Shown piece after piece: positions 25,232 through 36,194 of a DNA stretch of 64,000 nt. Position 1 is the first letter of the stretch. The number at the start of each line of letters is the position of its first letter. Origin of the DNA: Adenanthera pavonina (Eukaryota > Streptophyta > Magnoliopsida > Fabales > Fabaceae); contig JAIVEN010000008.1 of the NCBI GenBank assembly GCA_026686845.1, positions 11,562,501 through 11,626,500 of the forward strand, written 5' to 3'. The translations under genes were made by a program, and so were the position numbers. The notes under the pieces are model-generated. The model saw only the letters and a program-made list of their open reading frames with translations. It did no database searches and had not been told where the DNA came from.

Positions 25232-27092
25232 TGTAATGCCCCTCGTGATACTTTTCTTGGCACGGTGTTCAGGACCGGAGGAGATAAGTTGAAGAGGAAC
25301 TAGAAAAGGCTCCGCGCCGCAGCGATGAGCAGGGCCGCCGCGGCGAGAAGCTTTCCAATGGCATTGTTCCGGATAATTTGGTGGAGCCGCGGCGAGGCAT
25401 GCTGGAGCCGCGGCGAGAGTCGAAAAAATCGTTTAAATCTGGATCAGTCAGACGCGACAGAAAGAAAGACAACGAAAGGAGCGACGCAGAGAGTCGAGGA
25501 GCAGTGCTAGGGTTCGGCATTTTTGGTGTCCCAGAGTGATTCTCGTCCATTGGGAGCTTGGATTTAAGTTGGTAAGCGTTCCCTACTCCTCCCTCTCCAT
25601 TTTCTTCGGTTGAAATTTGGGATTTTCGGTTGTGTGGTTGGATTTTCGAGTTGGGGTGAAATCCACCGATTGAAATGGGTGATTTGAGGTTAATGGAACG
25701 TGTTTTGGTATTCTTGTTGCTTGAATGTGAGTTTTACAGGGATTATGTATGTTTAGAGCTTAACTCTAGGTTGTTTTCAGTAATGGCTCTTAGGAATCCA
25801 AGGTGTTTGAGGTTGTGTGGTGTTTGAGTAATCCCTAAGAGCTTATTGATGCATGAAAAGGGTGTTGGAACCTTGGGTTAGGTTAATGTGGTTGAATTGT
25901 GATGTTTGATTTGTTGGTATATTGTGCTAATGGAAGAAGTGTGACATGATAAAGGTTGTTGGCTAATCAAGAGGGGTTCACGCGTACTGGACAGTTCAAG
26001 GAAGCTTGTGGAACTCATGTGTATGTGTGGTAACGACAATTGAGGTAACCGGGTGTTTGTTTATATTGTATTGACTATGTTATATGATAGTACGTGTATC
26101 TGTATATATATGCTTATTCCATTCATACCACGATACTGATGGGTTGTGTGTACTGTTTATATATATATATAAATATATATATATCGTGGTATGTATACTG
26201 TTAGATGATGGTTATGACTATGATGATGATATGATATGTTGCATACATGACATTATGATGATGGTATGATGATACATGAGCATCACCACATGACATTGTG
26301 AGACATTGATGTATGGTGGATGTAGTGGTGGTGACGTGATGGTGGTATGATGTACGATGATGTATATATACGTTAGGGAGGATAAGGTTGGATTATATAT
26401 ATATATATATGTTAGGGAGGATAAAGTTGGATTATATACATACATGTTAGGGAGGATAAGGTTGGATTATGTATATATGTTAGGGAGAATAAGGGTGGAT
26501 GATATATGTGTTTGGGAGGTTAAGGATGGAGTCCCTGTGAGGGTGACATGCATGATATTCATTCCATATTGCATTCATGATTTGTGTGAGATATATGTGT
26601 GTATATATATATATGTGTGTGTGGTTGTGGTTCCCGGTTACTGAGACTTTGTCTCACCCCCTCTCCCATAAACTAACCTTTCAGGTGATGGTTCTGGCAC
26701 CAGTCCTGAGAAGACGCGGGAGTAGCTGTGTACGTGGGAATAGTCTATGTAGCGTGTGTATTCTGTAATGGTATTTTGTGCCAAGTAAGATAGAGAATGG
26801 TTTGTAATGAATGTATGTCAGGGTTGAGACTGGTTTAGATGTATGTATGTTTATGTTTGTGGTATGTATGGTTGAATGTTGTTGAGAAGTTTGTATGGCC
26901 ATCTTGGTAAGTCCAGAGTGTTGTTGGGCTTTGTTGGTTTGTGTAAGGCCCCAACCTAGATTTTGATGCTTTCGAGTTGTTTCCGTTGTGTTTATGAATT
27001 GGAAAAGTTGTTTTGAGATGTCAAGGTTGTGTTTGGTCAGATTTTGGAAGTTTTTGGTTAAGTTCCGACGTGTCAGGAGGTAGGGTGTTACA
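25232..27092 (+). mobile_element. Solo LTR D, Tekay-like gypsy family
   Basis: An 1861-base unit, TGTAATGCCCC...GGGTGTTACA, with a perfect duplication CACAC (25227-25231 and 27093-27097). Its TGTAATGCCCC start is the same as that of the LTR with pol at 60273-62297, so these two belong to one subfamily. It is shorter than A-C because part of the 3' half is missing. It contains an expanded minisatellite. Confidence 0.9.
26366..26515 (+). repeat. Minisatellite inside solo LTR D
   Basis: Four to five tandem copies of a unit near 40-45 bases, each GTTAGGGAGGATAAGGTTGGAT plus an (AT)n spacer. The equivalent place in LTR A has two copies and LTRs B and C have one. Confidence 0.75.
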
Positions 27093-27235
27093 CACACCAT
27101 GGACACCTTCTCACCTGGCAAAAGCCGGGGAGAGAGAAGCCAGGAAGAGTGGAGCCCGAACACAAGCCGAGGTTTGGAACCCTCACAAGGGAGGGGGGTT
27201 TTGACTCTCACAGGGGGAAGAGGGTTTCTAATGAA

Positions 27236-27962
27236 TGAGTTGATTCCAGATTAATTAATTGATTAATTAATATTATAAATGCACATAGTCATGAATAAAT
27301 AATAATGTTGACCTTCCCATAAAACATTATTTTTGTGAATAGTATCGACTCAGTTAATTATATATATATTTTTTTTAATTTTTTTAATTTTAATTTCCTT
27401 TTGTAAAATATATTATTCAAATTTTCAATTTTTTTAAAAAAATTTTGTAACTGTCAGTAGCTCTATTTTAACTATAAGCTTAATTTTTCCTTATTAAAAA
27501 TGAAAATTGCCTTTTTCTTCCTCATTGTAAATTATTCATTTCATATTAATCTTGGGTATTCCGTGCTCTCTGCAGGTGTGTAAACCAAAAAATTTGTCAG
27601 TTTAATCGAAGAAGCTAAGGATGAATCTACATTAAAGTGAAAAGGTTTTTCTGTTCCATCATCTAATTTTTTGCCCCATATAATCAATTGGTGTTTTATT
27701 CTTATATATGTTTTTTTGCCCCCACATAATTCCCGAATCCTTACATTTTTCTTCACATGAATTACCTCAAGCACACAAATGGCCAATTTTGTAGTTTGGA
27801 AATTCAATGACCGATATATTTTCCCTGTTGGAATTTGAAGAGTTATAGAAACAACAGATTATTAAGCAAATTCATTAAACAAGAATGTGCGAATTAAGAC
27901 AGAGAAACTAATAAAATTATACATAAGTTGGGCTACATCCTTTTGTTACCCAATATTATTTT
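27236..27962. other. AT-rich stretch without recognised features
   Basis: Long A/T runs. An 88-codon minus-strand frame at 27541-27807 has no recognisable motif and normal chance length. I see nothing else here. Confidence 0.5.
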
Positions 27963-28426
27963 TAGAGCTGTCAAAATGAACCAAGCCCGATAGACTGGCC
28001 CGAAAAACCTGAAAAAATGAATGTATTGGACTTCAATATTTAGTGTCAAAATACAATTCAGGCTTTTTGAATCCAGCCCGTGACAGGCAAGCCCAAGCGA
28101 GCCATGAGCTGGCTCGAAAGCTAGTTCTTTTTTATCTAAAATATTAAAAAATACATATCATTTTATTAATTAGTGATATATAAATTTTAAATTTTAAATA
28201 TTATGTTAGCTTTTAATCAATTATGATAATAATTAGTTGTATTAATTTAGATAATTATATACAAAATTTAAAAAAAATGGAAATATTTTAAATAAAAAAA
28301 AAAGCCCATGAGCTGACTAATAGGCTCAATCCCATGGCTCAAGCTTGCATTTTCAAGACCGTATGTCAACTTGGGTTGGGTGGGCCGACCCAAATGGACT
28401 AAGCTGACCCGATTTGACACCTCTAA
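27963..28426. mobile_element. MITE with TAGAGCTGTCAAA ends, possibly hAT-like
   Basis: The left end TAGAGCTGTCAAA and the right end TTTGACACCTCTA are inverted repeats with one mismatch. About 460 bases. The interior has GGCCCGA/GGGTCGGCCC words typical of plant non-autonomous hAT-type repeats. No clean target duplication was found. Non-coding. Confidence 0.55.
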
Positions 28427-28878
28427 CTATTTCACCTTAATTACAATGGTTATGCCATTTCTACCTTTATCATTTTTTCCTATATATTAGATCTCATTTC
28501 GTATCAATTTGAATATGTTTAAAGGTGTGAATCACTTGGTGGACAAAAATAGAAAAATTCTTCAAATCATGTTACTGTTCATTTTATCACCCAAGTTTTC
28601 TCGTTAAATTTTTAAAAATTATAACTAATTTTAAAAAAATTAGATAAAGGTGATTAAATCTCTAAAAATAACTTAAATCAAACTCTACATAGGATAAATA
28701 TGAAACAAAACTTTTATCATGCCAATTTGTATAGTATTTTCCACAAAATTTACTATTTATTTGATATTTTCAAAATTGTTTAACTTTTTGACTTTAACTT
28801 TAAAAATTCATAACTTATTCTATACTAAACCAATTTGAGTGATTTTTTGCCTCTTAAAAAGTTCATTATATCTACTTT

Positions 28879-28879
<1 letters not shown>

Positions 28880-28911
<32 letters not shown>

Positions 28912-28923
28912 TATATATATATA
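28880..28923. repeat. (GA)n(TA)n microsatellite
   Basis: About 15 GA units run directly into about 7 TA units. The flanks 28427-28879 and 28924-29044 hold nothing I can identify. Confidence 0.95.
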
Positions 28924-29044
28924 AAGCACTCAATTATCATACCCCATTCTGGATAGAATTGCTCTTACAAACCTTTTGTTAACATCTTAAATTACACTTT
29001 TTCAGCGCATTTTTCTTGAGTAATGCAAATATTGGATACCTCTT

Positions 29045-29548
29045 TAAACATGTTGGTTGAGTTGATTAAGATTATGACTTGTATAAATGGTCCATAATAG
29101 TAAAATTGCCTTTGGTAGCAATTAAAGGAGATTTATTGTGAATTTTGGTAAAAAAGAAGCCAAAATGATGTTGGGTGTACAAAATCTCCATACGGAGATG
29201 AATTTGAGTGAAATTGGTGCCTATAGATAGATTGGGATAAGAGTTACATGAAGGAGTTGAAATCAAGTCAATTAGAAGTTGGAACATAAAGTTATGCATG
29301 TCAGAAATTCATCCCGGAAATTTGAAAAATGCTAATATGGTATCAGCATAGGGGCATCACGGCTCACGAAGCTAAGCCGCAGTTCCAATCATCTCTAGTT
29401 GAAAAAGTTGGAACCTGAGAGCTTTCACGCCGCGGCGGCATTGTTGAGCCTGCAACGCCGCACTCTAATACAGCTATTTTGGTTCATTTTGGTCAATTTT
29501 TTTTTAAGGTTCAGCGATGTGTGGGATATATTGGAGTAGAGTGTTATA
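29045..29548 (+). repeat. Truncated gypsy LTR, 3' end only
   Basis: The segment follows the order of the 3' third of solo LTRs A-C: TGCCTTTGGTAGCAATT, AAATCTCCATACGGAG, GGAGTTGAAATCAAGTCAAT, ACGCCGCGGCGGCAT, and ends AGAGTGTTATA. The 5' two thirds are missing and no duplication is visible. Non-coding. Confidence 0.65.
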
Positions 29549-30038
29549 CCATTAAGTGACACCCGCATTTTATACGAATCCTGTGCTATCAGTCCTCCTT
29601 TCTCCCCACATACATATACATATGCTCAATTCAACCAATATTGCCAAATGTCAGTAAAACATCTATGAATTAATAATATATATCTGTAAAAATTTATGAT
29701 GTCAAATATATATATATACACCTTTCATCAAAGTTGGTTATTGCAGCCAAGTTAACTATAACCCCACTTTTGAGCAAACAAAAGCTGACAGCTTAAGAGA
29801 AGTAAATTCCAAACAATTTAGTTTATTCTGCATTAAGTTCAAACTAATCTACTCACTACCGATAGTTCCATCAGCAGACAATCACAATAGGCAAAATTTG
29901 CAGCTAATTACAAAAGCACCTGCGTATAATAAATATGAAGTTCTTGAACGAGGAATAACTACAGGGATCTGTTATAACCTAGATAGCTGAAGGTATACAG
30001 AAGGGCACTCATTTACTAGAAGAAGCAGTAAACATTGC

Positions 30039-30573
30039 CTGTGACCGAAGAAGTTCCTTATATGTACTGATTTCTCTCAAAGCAACAGTGAATTTGGCCA
30101 TCACAGATCCTAAGAATGATATATCAAAATGAATAACCACCAAAAAAAGGATTATAATTTATTGGAACTCAATACGGTATATTCAATGGAAAAACTCTGT
30201 TCTAAAAAACTTAAAAAAGGAAAAGTATTTTTTGATACATGCTATAGAAAAAAAAAAAAAAGGTAAGTGTTCTATGGCGTGCTTCAAACGTTTCCTCAGT
30301 GAATTGGGAATATTATTTGATAGCATAAATATGCACATTGTTATGTTCAACCACAAATTCATGTCAATTCAGGGCAAATATAAAACCCTGGGTTAACATC
30401 TAATTAAGCATATATCCAATTACTACCTTTACCTTTAAAGAAAATGCATGGGGAGGACGACAACAATAAAGCTTTACCTTCCAAAACATCAAAAAGTGGA
30501 ACGCCCGCCACCAAATGTTTCAAGGGCATTAGCAAATGCGATGTTCCCATCATATTCCCCTTCAAGCCCTTCC
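30039..30573 (-). pseudogene. ARF-GAP (ACAP/AGD type) BAR-domain exon fragments
   Basis: Two minus-strand segments read like consecutive exons of a plant BAR/PH/ARF-GAP protein (AGD1-4 group, vesicle-trafficking GTPase activators). The first, 30478-30573, sits after an ATTTTAG acceptor and reads EGLEGEYDGNIAFANALETF, then GGG. It ends at a GTAAAG donor. The second, 30039-30109, after CATTCTTAG, reads GSVMAKFTVALREISTYKEL and then LRSQ. A frameshift lies after GGG, because the frame needed for GSVMAK differs by one base, and the last donor is GC instead of GT. No upstream BAR exon, PH or ARF-GAP domain was found. A block at 30655-30742 (KSARKASMQAVLETSEN) may be another exon, unassigned. It is a decayed fragment of a host gene. 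Confidence 0.6.
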
Positions 30574-30744
30574 CTAAAATAAGATTTTAAAAAATAAGAA
30601 ATAAGAATTTTAAAAACATGAGGAGCATAACAAAATTTTTATTCAATTTTCAGAAGTTTCCAAAACAGCCTGCATAGAAGGCTTCCTTGCAGATTTAAGT
30701 CGTGGCCCAACTCCTAACATTATCAGGAAGCTGATAGGAAAAGT

Positions 30745-32883
30745 TAATCAGATCACACACAATAAGTTCATCATTTCTCTTCAAATGAGTATTTCATACT
30801 GCATATGTATGATTGAACTTTTGATGCTACGTTCTAAGACACTTTTTAAAAAAAAAATCTTGCATAACTTCTCCACCTGCTGTGGTTAATTGTTCCAAAC
30901 ACAACTCAGAATATTTTATTCATGTAACACAGCAAGTAACATTACAAAAATATTCAGTATCCAATTCATTCTCAAAATTGATAGTGGTATAAACGAGCAC
31001 CTAACTTTCTGATACTGTCTCCGAATACAAATGAACAAGGAGATAATGCTACTAAAACTTTCAAGTTTTGATAGTCTGATTATCTTTCTAATTCATCAGT
31101 ACATCCACCATCATCTAAAAGTAAAACATAAGCAACTGCAATATAGTTACAATATTGGGGAAAATGTAATAAAACTACCAAGAAGCAAAGCAAGAAACAA
31201 CTAGTTCTTCTCAGAATGTCTAGCTAAATAGTTGATGCAAACTGCCATAGGTCCTTCAAGCTCACAATAAGGATGGACTCAAGTTGAAAGCAAGAGGATT
31301 TAAGATATTGCTATCCCCTTCTAGTGAAATTGAAGTTTTCCATGTTTGCATATGGAAATAAATGTTGAGGGAAGTTTATTTTCAAGATTCAAGCACTATG
31401 AATTCCAGTAGCTATAGAAAGATCAACAAGTATAGCTATGGAAGTCTGTATAGAATATTGAACATAAAAGCTTCTCCTTAGATTGAGAAATTCACTCCAA
31501 AAGCTAAACTAACAACATAACTTAAAATATTCCTTCCTTTATAGGAGTTCTAGTACTCCCAACATCAAAACTCAACCCGACAAAGCAGGATCAGATCCCA
31601 CAAAGAAGATTGAATTTACCAATACCCCATATGAGAGCCCCCAAGTTGAATACCTTAGTCAAGAAAAGATCATGCAAGGCTCTTCCCTTCTCCTTTAATT
31701 TGGCTTCATTTACAGAACTGTATAAAATTGGAAGAAAAGATAAAATAAACAATAATAAAATTTGAAAAGCCCAAAACTCTATCATGACATTGTAGAAAGA
31801 AAATATCTATAATGGTTCTTAAGTACCATTATAATAAACAATAATAAAATTTATATTTATAATTGCAAAATTAGAAAGCAGAAAACCAATAAGCCTAGTT
31901 ATCAGATTTATCACACTAGTCAACAAAAGAAGCACTTTCCAACCAACAAATTTGCGATACAAGACTCCTTTTTTCCCACAAAAAAAAAAGCTCCAATATT
32001 TTAAGCACAAAACATTGGTCTCATTCATATCATGCGTTAATATTCATAGCAATAGCAGAGTGACATAATTAACAACACTAAAAATTCCCAAACCAAGAAA
32101 ACATAATGAAAAACAAACTATACATTTTACTAGATTAATCAAAAGGTTATATATAAAACACCCATAAACACAAAAATTTAAAAAAGAATCATCAATTGCT
32201 TAAAAACACAGAAGTATGTATTGATCAATAGAAGAATTTTTTTTTTAATAAAAAAATGGATCTATATGGGCAAAGACTTTTTTGAACGCCACTATTTTAA
32301 TGTTGTTAAGCAACTCTAGAATGGCAAGAAACAAGCCAGTCTTGGGTTGAACAATCTAAACTGTCAACCAGAGGAAATGAAGCATCCAAAGCAACTCAAA
32401 CAACCCAGAAAACCTCAACTAACATGAAATCCTCTCGCTCAAGCGCATTCCCAGCCAGTACTCTTCACTGCATTTGACTTCCCCAGAGCCTCTCACCATT
32501 TTTCCCTTTCTTTATTTTCTCTTCCTTTTTATCTTCTCTCCGCAGTTCCAGCAGATCAAACAATAAACACAGACTCAAAGAACTAACCACAGACTCAAAG
32601 CATCCCCTAGCTGAAAATTGAAGTGGCAGAACATCTATAAATCATTCATCAGTAGAACCACCCCCATCACAATATGGTTACAAGCTTAGAACAGAAGATA
32701 AAGAGGAAGCAAGAAAAAGCAAAATGAAGAAGGAAGCTGCTACTCGAACAAATAGAGAAGCCTTACCCGATGATGCAAAAATGGAAGATGGACTAGGAGA
32801 ACACAATGGCAAGGAAGGAAGGACAGAGGAGAACACAATCCGGCAATCAGGACACATGGGATGAGCACGCATACGATCGCAGC
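30745..32883. other. AT-rich, intron-like sequence; possible 5' exon at right end
   Basis: No coding potential is visible through most of it. At 32750-32990 the minus strand has a C/T-rich block with an ATCGGGTAAGG donor-like site (about 32765), resembling a plant 5'-untranslated first exon. If real, it could be the start of the ARF-GAP-related gene whose remnants lie at 30.0-30.6 kb. This is inference only. Confidence 0.3.
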
Positions 32884-33501
32884 CTAGGGTTCGAGAAATT
32901 TCTGCTTCTTCCTCATAAGGTCGAAGACTGACGATGATAGAGGAATGAAGAGGACAAGGCTTTGCCTGGACTGCGATGGCCGACGGAGAAAGTGACGCCC
33001 ATGCCTTTGTACAGGATCACAGTATATATGTATCTCATGGTTATGGGAAAGTCCGCCTTCCGGAGAAATCTCTGTACCGAATATAATTCGATATTCCTTT
33101 TTATTTTTTTTCAACACTTTTAGCAGACAGCGTCTGTAATTATATCCATCTCCATACTTGAACAGCAATACCTGGGATTTGCTTGCTCTTCGACTTCGCG
33201 TTATGAAACTCTGACCAGAATCTTTAAATCTGACGGTACCAAACTTGAAAAGCCCATTGCTATCTCTTACAGTCACGAACTCCATGTTCACTCTCACACA
33301 ATTACCTACACACAAGCCATCATCGATCGTGAGAAGCACCTTGTCGGGTTTCACGCTATAATAGGAAGTGCAAGATGTTGTTGGGAGTAGTACACCCCCG
33401 ATAGAAGTGTAAATGAGAGCGTACTCCTTGCGGAATTCTTCACCTGACCATGTGTATAGCTTAGTCGTAATGCTATTGTCACGGCTCAGTGAGGTGCCCA
33501 T
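32884..33501 (-). pseudogene. Gene copy 4, N-terminal half fused to unrelated tail (205 codons)
   Basis: The ATG at 33501 gives MGTSLSRDNS, a myristoylation-type start. A GTG seven codons upstream is in frame but is not a plant start. Residues 1-163 follow copy 6 closely: LYTWSGEEF 15-23, ALIYTS 28-33, VRVNMEFVTVRDSNG 69-83, RASKSQVLLFKYGDGY 105-120, IYCDPV 159-164. After CDPV a frameshift occurs, and within about 15 bases homology to the family ends. The remaining 40 codons are encoded by C/T-rich sequence resembling another gene's 5' leader. The SGMPP and GNFNGS regions are missing. If transcribed it could make a truncated product with an intact N-terminal domain. Confidence 0.7.
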
Positions 33502-33544
33502 ATTCTTGTGTTCAACCTCCACTTCAATTCCTACTCTACATTTA

Positions 33545-33675
33545 CAGCAAAGAGGTGTTTAAATGGTTAGAGATTGGAGGGGCACATTAGATCTTATAGT
33601 GTACATTATTATAGCTGCCAAACAAGCATAAATGCCTGAGAATAACTTTTGCAAAGGAAGAATTCAATTCCGTTA
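33545..33675 (-). promoter_or_regulatory. Promoter module of gene copy 4
   Basis: On the minus strand: distal CTTCCTTTGCAAAAGTTATTC box (about 33640-33661), TGTGCCCCTCC (about 33578-33588), and TTTAAACACC in place of the TATA box (33554-33563). Spacing equals that of copies 5 and 6. The TATA core has changed from TATAAA to TTTAAA. Confidence 0.6.
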
Positions 33676-33699
33676 ATTTATTCCATAAATAGAATTGTG

Positions 33700-34959
33700 G
33701 TAACATATCTTTCTTAGGCACTTTAAATCACGGCCATTAAGAGAATTTTTTCTTTATTTTAATTTAAAAAAAGAAAAATTAAGGTGATCTAAATATAAAC
33801 GTGAAAATTTTCACCAAAACAAAAATTATATAATTGACGCATTTTCTTTTTCCATAAAACTAGATTTTTGGTTTTGAAGTTTGCTTTTACTCTTCATTTG
33901 TTTAAGGAGAGAAAATTGGGGGAGAGAAAATGGAGACAAGAAAAAAGTGGGAGGGATTGATTTTCTCTCTATATGCTTGGTTGAAAAAAAGAGAACAATG
34001 AGGAAGAAAAAGTGATTAATTTTATATTTACAATAATATCTTTATTATTTTTAGGTAAATATTTATATATAATAAAATTTGTAATTTTACCATATTATTT
34101 ACATAAATTCCATATCATATTAATAAATAAAATTAAAATATAATTTTAACTTTAATCTTAATTTAAAATTATTTTATCCAATCTTAATTTTTTTAATTTT
34201 TAAATTCATTTTTATGCATTGATTTCAAAACTTTTAAAATAATGTAAAAATTGAAAATATATAATATATCAATATTTAAATCTAAAGTATTTTTCTCATG
34301 GTGAAAAAAATTGGTAAGATAATTTTAAAATGAGAATTTTGTTCTCTAAATTTTTTTCATTTTGTGGGAGAAAAATTGGCAAAAAAAACATGTGAGATTC
34401 ACATATTATTTTTCTCACAATTTTCACTCCCTCTCACTTTTCACTCCGAAGCCAAATAAAAGAAAATACAGTTTTTTTTCAAGTTTTCTCTTTACTTTTC
34501 TCTCCCTCCATCTTTTCTCCCCTTGCAAGCAAGAATTGAAGATGATTAGACTCCTTACTTATACACGGTGTGGCTTCCTCTACCATTTTATGTATTGATT
34601 GATGATGATGATTTTGCCAACAAAAGTAGCTGAGTGTCTCAAAAATATATACGCAGCATTCCATTGTTTCAAATATAAAAGTACTACTTTGACTATTAAA
34701 AACTTTCAGTTTCATTCATTTAATTTAGCCCTGTGAAGAAAACTTTTAATAATTTATTTCAGCTTCCCTGGTAAAGAAAGCACTAATTTGAGGTCCGATC
34801 CGAATGCTTTTTTTTTTTCTTAAAGAAAAAGCACCACATGCTTTTTTATTTTATTTTATTTTATTTTCTGGTGATGATCTATAATACTCATAGTGGGTTA
34901 TATAATATTAATAAAAGATGCGGTCTTAACCATTGAACATATACAATACAATATGAGCC
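33700..34959. other. AT-rich intergenic stretch
   Basis: No gene-like frame. A 78-codon frame at 34362-34598 has no family resemblance and lies in low-complexity T/C sequence. Confidence 0.4.
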
Positions 34960-35099
34960 GTCCGCTGGTTTGCGCTATTATCATCTCCATTATCTTCTTT
35001 CTCAGGTAAGACGCTTCCCCACTTGCCATAAACATACACACAATGAAAATTATGACTGTCTCTGAAGTTAAACTGCTTACAATTAAAGCTACCATATTC

Positions 35100-35247
35100 T
35101 GCAACCATTAAAAAATACACCTCGCAAATTTCCTCGCTAACTTTAAATTTTGCAACCAAATTTACTAAACCTCGCTAATTTCCTCATTATGTGTGTATTT
35201 TAGCAAGGAATATATTATCCCTCGCTAAATAGTATTTTTCTAGTAAT
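35100..35247 (-). mobile_element. CACTA-like transposon end
   Basis: On the minus strand the end reads CATTACTAGAAAAATACTAT, close to a CACTA terminal repeat (CACTA...AGAAAAA). It is followed by repeated TTAGCGAGG subterminal words (three to four copies to about 35110). The opposite end and transposase are not found. It is a relic or non-autonomous copy. The next 35248-35734 holds no recognised feature. Confidence 0.5.
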
Positions 35248-35734
35248 GCATGACGTTCTACACAGCTGCACCTAAAGGTTTATAAATCTTCATTCATCAA
35301 TTAATTTCTTAATATGTGTTGAAACTTGACAATCAAAACTACGAAACTATATCAGGCATATCAGAGCTCAGGCTAAGCATTTGTTGCATTCCTTTTCCTT
35401 AAATTTTGTTTAATGTAGTTACTCTGCAAATAACGTTTGGAAAAGAGATGAGATCAGGAACGAAAATGATTAGTCTTAGTAGTTTTTGAAGATATTGTAC
35501 CGGAAGACTAATTTCAAAATTTGATTATATTAAACTTGATCTCTTTGTTGAAGTATTAGCGGAGTGCAAGGCATAAGGATTGAAGGCGATGTAAGAGGAA
35601 GAAATGAACATTACGCGCAAGAGAAATAAGGAATGTTCGTGGAGGATGATCTATATTGATGTGTTATGATCTATCTAGCACAGAAACAAATAGTTGAGAG
35701 AAAAACACACATAATTGTATTTAAAAGGAATTAT

Positions 35735-36062
35735 TCAAGAGGCACGGCTCAGTACAATCAGTGATGCTGTCAAATAAACGGAACACACAAAAAGGAAGAA
35801 ACTACAAACAGAATAATAACAATCAGAAAGAAATTCCCATGGAGTGGGATCAGAGAGAAGAGCATATCCGAGAAAAGACATGACTAAATCCACAACTATT
35901 GCTTCATTTTTCACCCTTTTAATATCGATCCAGTGGCTCACACTACTCATCCCTTTTCACTCTATTATTCCTTCTAGGGCTTCTATCATGCCACCAATCT
36001 GTGAAACCTCTATCACATGCCTCGTCTCATTTCTCAAACCCCTCAGTATTGTCATCACATGA
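35735..36062 (-). pseudogene. Possible eroded membrane-protein exon
   Basis: One minus-strand frame reads MTILRGLRNETRHVIEV, then IGGMIEALEGIIE and a TGA, then continues in the same frame MSSVSHWIDIKRVKNEAIVV and onward to a stop at 35735. Composition changes from amphipathic helix to two hydrophobic stretches (around VVDLVMSFLGYALL, and CSFFLFVCSVYLTASLIVL), as expected of a membrane tail. A GTAAGT donor-like sequence lies just upstream on this strand (about 36065-36075). It sits 130 bases 3' of copy 5. It could be a separate decayed gene or an old 3' exon of that gene. I do not recognise it. Confidence 0.3.
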
Positions 36063-36194
36063 TGTCTAACTTACATTATTTTTCAGAATAGTCCAACATG
36101 TAGGTTCCGGTAAAAGGAAACCGACAATGACTAAACGAAGGACATTCAACTCATTGTGCTTTTCGATATTGAGAGCGACACTCACATGAAGAGC

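Larger units (their letters stand above)
24487..27235 (-). repeat. Unclassified repeat, split by solo LTR D (LINE-like?)
   Basis: The segments 24487-25231 and 27093-27235 form one unit once the solo LTR is removed. The minus strand has CCTGTGAGAG, CCTTGTGAGGGTTCC and CCGGCTTTTGCCAGG, then a 210-codon frame starting MGRFDDKGKWRFLTI, and later a T-rich stretch. The frame matches no family I know and its second half is low-complexity (CFWVCFLVCLCFCLL), so I do not call it a gene. The texture recalls 5' and 3' ends of plant LINEs joined by deletion, but this is a guess. Confidence 0.3.

Noticed and set aside
33502..33522. Upstream GTG start for gene copy 4
   Set aside because: Plant nuclear genes start at ATG; the downstream ATG gives MGTSLS as in the paralogues.
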